Assembly: GCA_002348005.1 (NCBI GenBank)
Contig: DDYQ01000096.1
Location: 8,563-13,990, forward strand
From: Desulfobacteraceae bacterium UBA2230
Lineage (GTDB): Bacteria > Desulfobacterota > Desulfobacteria > Desulfobacterales > Desulfosarcinaceae
DNA: 5,428 nt
Direction of reading: 5' to 3'
Positions 1-5,428 of this stretch are shown here, piece after piece. The position numbers were made by a program, and so were the translations under genes. A model generated the notes under the pieces. That model searched no databases and had not been told where the DNA came from. It was given only the letters and a program-made list of their open reading frames with translations. Position 1 is the first letter of the stretch. The number at the start of each line of letters is the position of its first letter.

Positions 1-460
1 CCCAGTCGTAGGCCGCCTGCCGCTGGTGCTCGGAGAGTTCGGCGGCCGGCGCGGACAAGGCTTCAATTTGCCGGTCGATTTTTAAAAAAACTTCCAGTTC
101 CTTTTTCAATTCGATAACAGCGGCACGTTCCCGCTGATCCGCCAACCGGTCCAACTGGGCCAGGTATAGGCGCAACTCCGACAGATAGTGGTTCTTCTGA
201 TCGATCTGCCGGTCGATCTCTTCTTTGGAGGGATGTAATATAATATTTTTTTGAGCCCGGTGGATTTCGAGCATGCTCGTTTTGACATGGGCGGAAAGAA
301 TCATCTTTTCGGCATCCACATCCACCAGTTCGGTAAGGCGGCCGCTGACCGCGTTCAGGAAATAAATGGCGCCGGCGAACAAGGCCAGTTCCAAAGCGAC
401 AATGAGCAAAACGATCGAGAGGATCTTTTTTTTGATGCGCCAGTTTTTGAAAAATGACAT
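1..460 (-). CDS. N-terminal part of a methyl-accepting chemotaxis-type transducer with a four-helix-bundle sensor region (runs off the left edge)
   Basis: Only the first 153 codons are in the window; the C-terminus lies beyond position 1. The protein opens with a short basic stretch (MSFFKNWRIKKK), then a hydrophobic membrane segment at about residues 13-36. A long, charged, helix-forming region follows. Residues 67-75 (HRAQKNIIL) resemble the conserved R-x-x-K-N-x-I-L stretch of the 4HB_MCP_1 ligand-binding domain, and residues 80-135 look like the next antiparallel helices. In this family the bundle is periplasmic and feeds a HAMP and signalling domain. The start is supported by AGGAG (469-473 on the complementary strand) 8 nt upstream. 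Because the output domain is missing, it could equally be a sensor histidine kinase or diguanylate cyclase with the same sensor; a chemoreceptor is the commonest case. It is 235 nt downstream of the ubiB-like gene and probably has its own promoter. Confidence 0.72.
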   Translation of the reverse strand, partial: MSFFKNWRIKKKILSIVLLIVALELALFAGAIYFLNAVSGRLTELVDVDAEKMILSAHVKTSMLEIHRAQKNIILHPSKEEIDRQIDQKNHYLSELRLYLAQLDRLADQRERAAVIELKKELEVFLKIDRQIEALSAPAAELSEHQRQAAYDW

Positions 461-695
461 CGAGAGCACTCCTGTACGGAACAACTTCAGCGGAATCCCG
501 CCGTATGCTGATGAGCGTTTCCGTCAGATTTGGAACCATAGCGCGCGGCAATTCAATTGCAACTATCACAAACTGCACAAGTTTTAAACGTTTGATGCAT
601 TCCGAGCCGGCGAATTAAAGGGCATCGTGCCAAGGACAGGCGTACAACTATCGGGGGATCGACCCCAAAACCAGGTAGATTCCCATGACCCAGGG

Positions 696-2354
696 TTACT
701 GTTTGCGCCGGGTGGTTTCATCTTGAAACATGATTTTAAAGATTAAAACCAGTCCGCCCAGTCCGGCAATCAAAAAGGCGATCATCGCGAAACCCGGGTA
801 TCCCCAGAGCGTGAAACCGGTCTGGATATTCATCATCAGCGCCGCGCCCACGATCAAAGCCGCCAGAATCAATCCGGTCGTCAGCCGGTTGGCGATTTTC
901 TGAAATCCGGTCATCAGGTACTTTTCGTCGAGAGCCTCGATGTTGAAGGACAACTCATTGTTGGCCAGTTTATCCAGGAACGCGTTCAGGCGTTCAGGAA
1001 GCATGGTCACCAGTTCCCCGGTGTCCAGGATGGCGCTCATCATCCTCTTGGAGTTGATATCCCGACGCATTCGCTTGCGCATGATGCCGCCCACATGGAC
1101 GCGAATCGCCGAATTGGGATCGAACCCGGGATCAATGATTTTGGCTGCCCGGTCCAAATTCAGCAGCGCTTTGCCCAGCAGGCTCAAATCCGTAGGATAC
1201 ATGACCCCGCAAGCAGCACAAATGGTGGTGATATCAAGGACAATGCGGCCGATTTCATTCGGACCCTCGGCGATGTTCTGATATCTGGCCACCAGTTCGT
1301 TCATCATGCGCAGAAAGCCCTGTTCATCGTAGTCGTATGCGGTGCGGCTGATATCGAGCAGATGCCGGGCCGCCTGTGCGCCGTTGCCCTCGTTGAGATC
1401 GAAGACGAACTGCAACAGTTTATTCCGGATCTGAATCGGAATGGTGGCCACCATCCCGAGGTCGATCAGTGCTATCCTGTGATCTTCGGTGATCAGAAGA
1501 TTTCCCGGGTGCGGGTCGGCGTGGTAGTAGCCGTTGATCAGCACCTGATGGAGATAGGCTGCAAAAAGCTCATCGGCCAATCCGGCATAGTCGATTTCGG
1601 TCCGGCCTACGGACGTCAGTTCCGTGATTTTGCGGCCGGACAGGAAGTCCATCGTCAGCACACTGGCCGTCGTATACCTTAATACCGGCTCCGGAAGCAC
1701 AATCCGTTTAAACTTAGAAAGATTGCGCTTCAGCTGAATCATTTGCGCGGCCTCGACGTTGAAATCCAATTCGCGGGCGGAAGCTTTTTTGAATTCTTCC
1801 AGCATGCTGAGGAACCTGAATCGCTTGCCGATTTTGGTGGTGCGGTCGACAATCCCTGCGATTTTCTGCATGGCTTCAATGTCTTCGCAAATCTGTTCAC
1901 GAATACCCGGACGCTGAACTTTTACGGCAACTTCCCGCCCGTCGCGCAGACGTGCGTGGTGCACCTGACTGAGCGAGGCCGAGGCAATCGGGTGGGGATC
2001 GAACGTGCTGAAGGCTTTGGACAGTCGCACGCCGAGTTCTGAAGCAACGATCTGTTCGACGGTTTCAAACCCGAACGGTTCCACCTGATCTTGCAAGCGG
2101 GCCAGGGCGCTGAGCACGAATTTGGGCAGGAAGTCGGCGCGTGTAGACAAAAATTGTCCTAGTTTAATGTAGCTGGGCCCCATTTTTTCCAATTCCAGGC
2201 TCAAGGCTTCGGCGCGTGCTGTAGCTTCGGGGTCCAGGGGGGTGTCTTCCAGCATACCTGGCATGAAGTACTTGCGATCGGTGTACCCCAGGCGGCCGGA
2301 TCGGATCACCAACCGGATCAGATTCCGGTAATGCTTGATATGTTTGTATCTCAT
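696..2354 (-). CDS. UbiB/AarF/ABC1 family atypical kinase-like membrane protein
   Basis: A 552-residue protein with the full ABC1/UbiB signature. The family-specific KxGQ motif is KLGQ at 64-67. The alanine/serine-rich nucleotide loop is at 124-130 (ASASLSQ), followed by VH. The beta3 lysine is K145 in VAVKV. An ELDF..EA motif lies at 195-202, the catalytic-loop equivalent HADPHPGN at 278-285, and the metal-binding DLG at 298-300. The C-terminus has two predicted membrane helices (about 491-510 and 518-542), as in bacterial UbiB. UbiB/Coq8 proteins bind ATP, have ATPase activity and support ubiquinone biosynthesis; homologues also occur in organisms without ubiquinone, where their role is unclear. 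No other quinone-synthesis gene is visible here, so I give no symbol. All key residues are present, so it is probably active. The start matches the usual family N-terminus and no earlier in-frame start codon follows the upstream stop; the Shine-Dalgarno (GAAAGAA) is weak. It starts 45 nt after the cytochrome gene, suggesting cotranscription. Confidence 0.93.
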   Translation of the reverse strand: MRYKHIKHYRNLIRLVIRSGRLGYTDRKYFMPGMLEDTPLDPEATARAEALSLELEKMGPSYIKLGQFLSTRADFLPKFVLSALARLQDQVEPFGFETVEQIVASELGVRLSKAFSTFDPHPIASASLSQVHHARLRDGREVAVKVQRPGIREQICEDIEAMQKIAGIVDRTTKIGKRFRFLSMLEEFKKASARELDFNVEAAQMIQLKRNLSKFKRIVLPEPVLRYTTASVLTMDFLSGRKITELTSVGRTEIDYAGLADELFAAYLHQVLINGYYHADPHPGNLLITEDHRIALIDLGMVATIPIQIRNKLLQFVFDLNEGNGAQAARHLLDISRTAYDYDEQGFLRMMNELVARYQNIAEGPNEIGRIVLDITTICAACGVMYPTDLSLLGKALLNLDRAAKIIDPGFDPNSAIRVHVGGIMRKRMRRDINSKRMMSAILDTGELVTMLPERLNAFLDKLANNELSFNIEALDEKYLMTGFQKIANRLTTGLILAALIVGAALMMNIQTGFTLWGYPGFAMIAFLIAGLGGLVLIFKIMFQDETTRRKQ

Positions 2355-2399
2355 GGGGTGTTCTTTCGCATGCCTTCCGCTTGATACGCGGCCGGTCTG

Positions 2400-3143
2400 C
2401 TATTGTGGCGCTCCGGCCTTTATCCAGTGCTCCAGGATACTGATCTGGGTCGCCGACAAGGGCGGCCGGTTCGGCGGCATCTGCGGCGTGGTGATGCCTT
2501 TGACCCTTCTTATTAACTCGCTTTCCTGCGGCTTGCCCGGGGCCACGACCGCTTCATTCAGCAGCAGCTCGTGGTAGTCGGTCAGACGCAGGTCTGCGGA
2601 CGCTTGCGAGCCGGAGTGACAGATCACGCAATGCGCATCGAAAATCGCCTGGACATCGGCGTACGTCACGTTCCCGGCGGGATCCATTTCGGCTTGTGGT
2701 CGGCCGGTTGCATTCGTGGCGGATCCGAATACAATTTCACCGCCGTACCAGCCGATACCGATTACGGTAGCTGCCGAGAGCAGATAGAGCGATAGCAGAC
2801 CGATGGTTCGCGAAGTCATTCGGCGATGCAGCAGCAGCGCAGCAAGCAGCAGCATGACCAGTACCGCAGATAGAATCATCTTCATTTTTATTGCCGCTAT
2901 CCAATGGCCGCCATGGTAGTAATACCAGTCCATCAGCCCGAACAGGATGGTGGGAAAGACGCCGATGAATGCAAGGGTCAGGCAGTGCCGGGCGGTGGCC
3001 GCATAATGGCTGTATTTATGCGGAACAGCGGCCAGGGCAAAAATTACTCCGCCCAGGACCAGGCCGATTGGAAAACAGGTCCAGGGGGGATGAAGGGGAT
3101 GCGTATATCCTATTTCGGCCAGAAAAGCGTAAAATCGGTCCAT
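2400..3143 (-). CDS. DUF2231-type membrane protein fused to a C-terminal planctomycete-type cytochrome c domain
   Basis: A 247-residue membrane cytochrome. Residues 14-28 (THPLHPPWTCFPIGL) match the opening of DUF2231 proteins. Four hydrophobic segments follow at about 22-40, 53-71, 86-106 and 111-135. The fourth ends in GWYGGEIVFG, like the end of DUF2231. Basic residues in the 41-52 and 106-112 loops place these loops in the cytoplasm, so both termini should be periplasmic. The tail carries one c-haem site, CVICH at 172-176, and a likely distal ligand M222 in PQMPP. It ends in a W-I-x-x-G-A-P motif typical of PSCyt1-like domains. The protein probably passes electrons at the periplasmic face; its partner is unknown. 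An ATG 66 nt further upstream is in frame, but the start at 3143 has GAAGG 7 nt before it and gives a DUF2231-like N-terminus. The longer version would also run through the terminator hairpin. It is probably cotranscribed with the downstream ubiB-like gene. Confidence 0.85.
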   Translation of the reverse strand: MDRFYAFLAEIGYTHPLHPPWTCFPIGLVLGGVIFALAAVPHKYSHYAATARHCLTLAFIGVFPTILFGLMDWYYYHGGHWIAAIKMKMILSAVLVMLLLAALLLHRRMTSRTIGLLSLYLLSAATVIGIGWYGGEIVFGSATNATGRPQAEMDPAGNVTYADVQAIFDAHCVICHSGSQASADLRLTDYHELLLNEAVVAPGKPQESELIRRVKGITTPQMPPNRPPLSATQISILEHWIKAGAPQ

Positions 3144-3150
3144 TCTCTTT

Positions 3151-3155
3151 CCTTC
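3151..3155 (-). promoter_or_regulatory. Shine-Dalgarno that sets the cytochrome start
   Basis: GAAGG on the minus strand, 7 nt before the ATG at 3143. The alternative in-frame ATG at 3209 would place the terminator hairpin inside the coding sequence and add 22 residues unlike the family, so this site favours the shorter protein. Confidence 0.65.
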
Positions 3156-3168
3156 ATATCGTCCAATG

Positions 3169-3194
3169 AAAAAGGGCCAGCCAGTGCATGGCCC
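3169..3194 (-). terminator. Rho-independent terminator immediately upstream of the cytochrome gene
   Basis: On the minus strand the sequence reads GGGCCA, a 9-nt loop, TGGCCC, then five T. The stem is a perfect 6-bp GC-rich match (3174-3179 with 3189-3194) and the T-run is 3169-3173. There is no T-run on the other side, so it works only for leftward transcription. It may end the cinA transcript, whose stop codon is about 535 nt upstream. It finishes only about 25 nt before the cytochrome ATG and 14 nt before its Shine-Dalgarno. That leaves no room for a promoter after it, so it may instead act as an attenuator in the cytochrome leader. Confidence 0.7.
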
Positions 3195-3307
3195 CGGAAA
3201 CCGGCGCAAACGACCACCTGCAATTGAATAAGTGGCCTGTAATGCAAAAACTCAGCGGGCTGAATAGGGCCATTCATGGTGTGTCGACCCGCCGGGGCAT
3301 TATTTTT

Positions 3308-3711
3308 AATCTACAGGTATGGTACCGCGCGAGGTCGCTCAAGCCGCTGCCGGAGAGAACTGGTGACCGGAAACGATGCCCAATTCAAAAAGAACGGCGA
3401 TTTTATCGGGTCTTGGCGCGGAGACTTCCAGACGGCTCATTGAATTGCCATAGCCGCCAACGGGATATCGTTGTGACCGACACCTCTCATGAGATCATCG
3501 ATGTTTACGATAGCGGAGGCCTTACAGCTTCGCCAATGATCTAGTCTTGCCCCATCGCATCTGCACCGACGCCGCCGGAAGGCTTTATGTCTCCGATTAT
3601 GGCAGCATGCCAGATCAAGGTAACACCACAACCGGTTTTTCTACCCCGGCCGACCTCCAACAGGATGTCCGGGGCCTTTCATTCAGGCCGTGCGCCACAT
3701 CTAACAGGTGA
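3308..3711 (+). pseudogene. Decayed NHL-repeat (beta-propeller) protein gene remnant
   Basis: No single frame is open, but stitching three plus-strand frames gives about three NHL-type blades. Blade 1 starts near 3319 (MVPREVAQAAAGEN), shifts frame at about 3360, and continues as VTGNDAQFKKNGDFIGSW. Blade 2 reads FQTAH, a TGA stop at 3441-3443 where glycine is expected, then IAIAANG. A one-base loss near 3463 leads into DIVVTDTSHEIIDVYDSGG. Another shift near 3520 leads into blade 3, FANDLVLPHRICTDAAGRLY followed by VSDYGS. Each blade has the NHL pattern of a hydrophobic-x-hydrophobic, small-residue/glycine turn, (I/L)-V/Y-V-(T/S)-D, then a repeat end such as KNGDF. Similarity fades after about 3605; the last frame stops at 3711. 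NHL propellers are usually protein- or ligand-binding repeat domains in secreted or envelope proteins. The remnant is on the strand opposite its neighbours and converges with cinA. The 5' boundary is uncertain; 3195-3307 shows nothing recognisable. Confidence 0.6.
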
Positions 3712-3728
3712 TGTTTTTCGACAGTCGT

Positions 3729-4991
3729 TTAACCGCCCTGCAAGATTCCGCACAACTTCCGCCGCAACATATCCAAAGCGCTCATGGCGAAGATTTGTTT
3801 GTTCATCAAACGGCTGCCATAAGTAAATTGCAAGCGCCGGCTGTAAAGAAAGGCCTCGGGTCCGGCCAAGGCGATGCACACCGTCCCGACCGGTTTTTGC
3901 GCCGACCCGCCGCCCGGTCCGGCGATACCTGTGGTTGCGAGTCCGTAAGTGGCGCCCGAAACGTGCAGCACACCCTGGGCCATCGCCTCGGCGGTCTTCT
4001 CATGCACTGCACCGTATTGGACTAAAGTCTCCTTCGCCACGCCCAGGACGGACTGCTTGGCCGAATCGGCGTAACTCACAGCCGAGAGGATGAAGTATTC
4101 GGAAGATCCTGGCGTATCGGTGAGCCAGTTGGCCAGGAGGCCGCCCGTGCAGCTCTCGGCCAGCGCCAGCGTGGCCCCGGCAGCTTTGAGCATTCGCCCA
4201 ACCGCCGCCGACATGCTTTCATCCTGCATCGAAAATAGATGGGGCCCAAGCTGCGCCGCCACCCACCGGACGGCCGATTCGAGAAGCGCATCGCCTTGCC
4301 GCCGGTCGTCGCAGTCCAGATACAGCTTGATCTGAATTTCAGGGAATTTGGCACGCAACCCGAGTTTGACCTGCGGAAAGCGAACACGAAAACCATTCAT
4401 GCGATCGCCAGCCACCGATTCCGGCAGGCCGAAGCACGCCAGGGTGCGAATCAGGCAGTAGTGAGCCGCGCCCTGCAGTTCGCGTACCCGAGGAATCACG
4501 TGCTTGAACAGCATCGTGGACATCTCGTGTGGTACCCCAGGCAGGCAAAAGAACGTACAGCGGTTCAGGCGCAGACGAAATCCGGGGGCCGTGCCCACAG
4601 GATTGTAGAGTGCCACGGCACCCTGCGGCAAAAGCGCCTGCTTGCGGTTGGAAGGCGACATCGTCCGGTTGCGCCGGGTGAAAAAAGCTTCGATGTCGGA
4701 CAGCGCGCGTGCATCTTCCACGAGCGGTATGCCGGCTGCCCGTGACAGGGCTTCCGCCGTGAGGTCGTCATGCGTCGGCCCCAGACCTCCGGTCACCACG
4801 GCTACATCGGCCCTGTCGGCAATCTCCCGCAGGACCGCCACGAGTTGATCCATGTCATCGCCCACCGTGGCATGGCGCCTCACGTCGACCCCGTTCTGAA
4901 TCAACGCTTCCGCAATCCTGGCGGAATTGCTGTCTACCAGGGTGCCGGTGCGCAATTCATCGCCCGTGGCCAGAATTTCGGCTATCATCAT
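3729..4991 (-). CDS. cinA: CinA family protein: MoCF-like N-terminal domain plus nicotinamide-nucleotide amidohydrolase (PncC) C-terminal domain
   Basis: A 420-residue protein of the usual full CinA length. The N-terminal MoaB/MogA-like (MoCF) domain, about residues 3-170, shows ATGDELR..TLVDSN at 8-22, the GGLGPTHDD motif at 68-76, NPVGTAPGF at 130-138 and LPGVPHEM at 150-157. A linker domain spans about 175-250. The C-terminal CinA/PncC domain (about 258-415) has ESCTGG at 279-284 with the probable catalytic S280, Y307 and K312 in VSYADSAKQ, and TTGIAGPGGG at 353-362. The C-terminal domain deamidates nicotinamide mononucleotide to nicotinate mononucleotide in pyridine-nucleotide salvage; the N-terminal domain of some homologues has ADP-ribose pyrophosphatase activity. 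It is a soluble cytoplasmic enzyme. Two ATG codons are adjacent (4991 and 4988). The first overlaps the stop of a small upstream ORF, while the second gives the more family-like MIAEI start. A strong promoter lies about 165 nt upstream of the start. Confidence 0.95.
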   Translation of the reverse strand: MMIAEILATGDELRTGTLVDSNSARIAEALIQNGVDVRRHATVGDDMDQLVAVLREIADRADVAVVTGGLGPTHDDLTAEALSRAAGIPLVEDARALSDIEAFFTRRNRTMSPSNRKQALLPQGAVALYNPVGTAPGFRLRLNRCTFFCLPGVPHEMSTMLFKHVIPRVRELQGAAHYCLIRTLACFGLPESVAGDRMNGFRVRFPQVKLGLRAKFPEIQIKLYLDCDDRRQGDALLESAVRWVAAQLGPHLFSMQDESMSAAVGRMLKAAGATLALAESCTGGLLANWLTDTPGSSEYFILSAVSYADSAKQSVLGVAKETLVQYGAVHEKTAEAMAQGVLHVSGATYGLATTGIAGPGGGSAQKPVGTVCIALAGPEAFLYSRRLQFTYGSRLMNKQIFAMSALDMLRRKLCGILQGG

Positions 4992-5083
4992 TTATCCGCC
5001 GCTGTCGGAACAGATTTAAATTTGATGATTTCGCAAATCGTCCAATCTCTGGGCGTCCCAGGCCGCAACTTTCCACTCCTCAC
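4988..5083 (-). CDS. Candidate 31-codon leader ORF, translationally coupled to cinA
   Basis: A GTG-start ORF encoding 31 residues, beginning VRSGKLRPGTPRDW and ending KFKSVPTAADK. AAGGAG (5089-5094) sits 5 nt before the GTG, a far better ribosome site than anything directly before cinA. Its TGA (4988-4990) overlaps the first cinA ATG (4989-4991) in an ATGA arrangement, the classic layout for translational coupling. The peptide is basic, without a membrane segment or a motif I recognise. It lies wholly within the predicted cinA leader downstream of the sigma70-like promoter. It may be a real small protein, a leader peptide that helps ribosomes load on cinA, or a chance ORF. With so short a sequence I cannot separate these. 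Confidence 0.4.
   Translation of the reverse strand: MRSGKLRPGTPRDWTICEIIKFKSVPTAADK
5027..5061 (-). other. Two short hairpins in the cinA leader
   Basis: Two perfect short inverted repeats with 3-nt loops lie close together: CTGGG/CCCAG (5049-5061) and GATTT/AAATC (5027-5039). Both are inside the candidate leader ORF and downstream of the predicted transcription start. They could fold in the mRNA and influence translation of cinA. Neither is followed by a T-run, so they are not terminators. Each stem is only 5 bp, so chance is possible. Confidence 0.3.
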
Positions 5084-5162
5084 TCCATCTCCTTTTCATT
5101 TGGGGATGACAATTTCAAATGTTGGGGTGAGCTCGGGTGGAGAAGTTGAAGCGTGCAACAGG

Positions 5163-5191
5163 AGAATAGGCAAAGGCATGCGGCATGTCAA
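5163..5191 (-). promoter_or_regulatory. Sigma70-type promoter for cinA (and its leader ORF)
   Basis: On the minus strand a perfect -35 box TTGACA (5186-5191) is followed by an optimal 17-bp spacer and a -10 box TATTCT (5163-5168; four of six consensus positions). It points toward cinA. Transcription would start near 5156, giving an untranslated leader of about 165 nt before the cinA ATG. It is the best promoter match I found in the window. Confidence 0.7.
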
Positions 5192-5323
5192 CACCACCGG
5201 ACGGATGCCGAAATCCGTAATCGGCCGGAGCGGCGCATTTCGGGTCTTGAGCATGGTCGCATGAAACTCGCTGGAGGGATATCCCAAAAGAAGCCTTTGA
5301 CCGATCACCGGATGAAGCTTGAA

Positions 5324-5341
5324 AGGGGTCTTGCGACCCCT
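5324..5341 (-). terminator. Hairpin downstream of tRNA-Cys, possible weak terminator
   Basis: A perfect 7-bp stem (AGGGGTC/GACCCCT) with a GCAA loop, a stable GNRA-type tetraloop, begins 21 nt beyond the encoded CCA end of the tRNA. On the minus strand it is followed by TTCAAGCTT, a poor U-tract. It may end tRNA transcription or protect and guide processing of the 3' end. The rest of the stretch between here and the cinA promoter (5192-5323) holds no gene or motif I can recognise. Confidence 0.45.
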
Positions 5342-5362
5342 GAGGCGAGATAGTGCGGAATT

Positions 5363-5428
<66 letters not shown>

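Noticed and set aside
63..578. 171-codon minus-strand frame overlapping the chemoreceptor start
   Set aside because: The overlapping frame starting at 460 has a good ribosome site, a membrane segment and a 4HB-like helix pattern; this one is low-complexity and arginine/proline-rich.
626..633. TTGGCACG on the minus strand, resembling a sigma54 -24 element upstream of the chemoreceptor gene
   Set aside because: No GC at the required -12 spacing, so the promoter is incomplete.
653..666. GGGG/CCCC inverted repeat in the gap after the ubiB-like gene
   Set aside because: The stem is only 4 bp and there is no T-run on the minus strand, so I do not call it a terminator.
1095..1682. Long plus-strand open frame opposite the ubiB-like gene
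   Set aside because: The minus-strand frame carries all ABC1 motifs; the antisense translation has no recognisable domain and is a high-GC shadow frame.
2353..2373. Six-codon minus-strand mini-ORF (MRKNTP) whose TGA overlaps the ubiB-like ATG
   Set aside because: Its GGAAGG is only about 1 nt from the ATG, too close for normal initiation; an ATGA overlap this short is likely chance.
4239..4745. Plus-strand open frame of 168 codons opposite cinA
   Set aside because: It overlaps conserved CinA motifs on the other strand and encodes nothing recognisable.
5276..5285. Perfect 10-bp palindrome GGGATATCCC upstream of the cinA promoter
   Set aside because: It is about 85 bp upstream of the -35 box, occurs once and matches no operator I know; a palindrome of this size can arise by chance.

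Overview
This is a bacterial chromosomal window of moderately high GC. All intact genes lie on the minus strand, so it reads from right to left: tRNA-Cys, a leader with a small ORF, cinA, a gap holding a decayed beta-propeller gene on the plus strand, a membrane cytochrome, a UbiB/ABC1 kinase-like gene, and the start of a chemoreceptor-type gene. The DUF2231 protein with a fused planctomycete-type haem-binding tail, the ABC1 protein and the four-helix-bundle transducer together suggest an environmental Gram-negative bacterium. A deltaproteobacterial (Desulfobacterota-like) host is my guess; no marker gene fixes the taxonomy.

Right end (4992-5428): a tRNA-Cys(GCA), cut by the window edge at its 5' side, is followed by a 7-bp GCAA-loop hairpin. 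A near-consensus sigma70 promoter (perfect TTGACA, 17-bp spacer, TATTCT) then points at cinA. Its predicted leader of about 165 nt carries two short hairpins and a 31-codon GTG-start ORF with a strong Shine-Dalgarno. The stop codon of that ORF overlaps the first cinA ATG.

Centre (3144-4991): cinA is full length, with a MoCF-like N-terminal domain and a PncC-type nicotinamide-nucleotide amidase C-terminal domain. Downstream of it, on the opposite strand, are remains of a gene with about three NHL-type repeats, broken by frameshifts and a nonsense codon. A Rho-independent terminator on the minus strand ends only about 25 nt before the cytochrome start codon.

Left half (1-3143): a DUF2231/cytochrome c fusion (four membrane segments, one CXXCH site) and a 552-residue UbiB/AarF/ABC1 protein are 45 nt apart and probably cotranscribed. 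Both are membrane proteins, one redox-active and one from a family tied to quinone biosynthesis, so a shared role in membrane electron transfer is a reasonable inference but is not shown here. After a 235-nt gap, the first 153 codons of a signal transducer with a 4HB_MCP-like sensor region run off the left edge.

I see no CRISPR array, insertion sequence, phage gene or defence system. The most noteworthy items are the eroded NHL gene, the cinA leader ORF, the terminator next to the cytochrome start, and the cytochrome-UbiB pairing.
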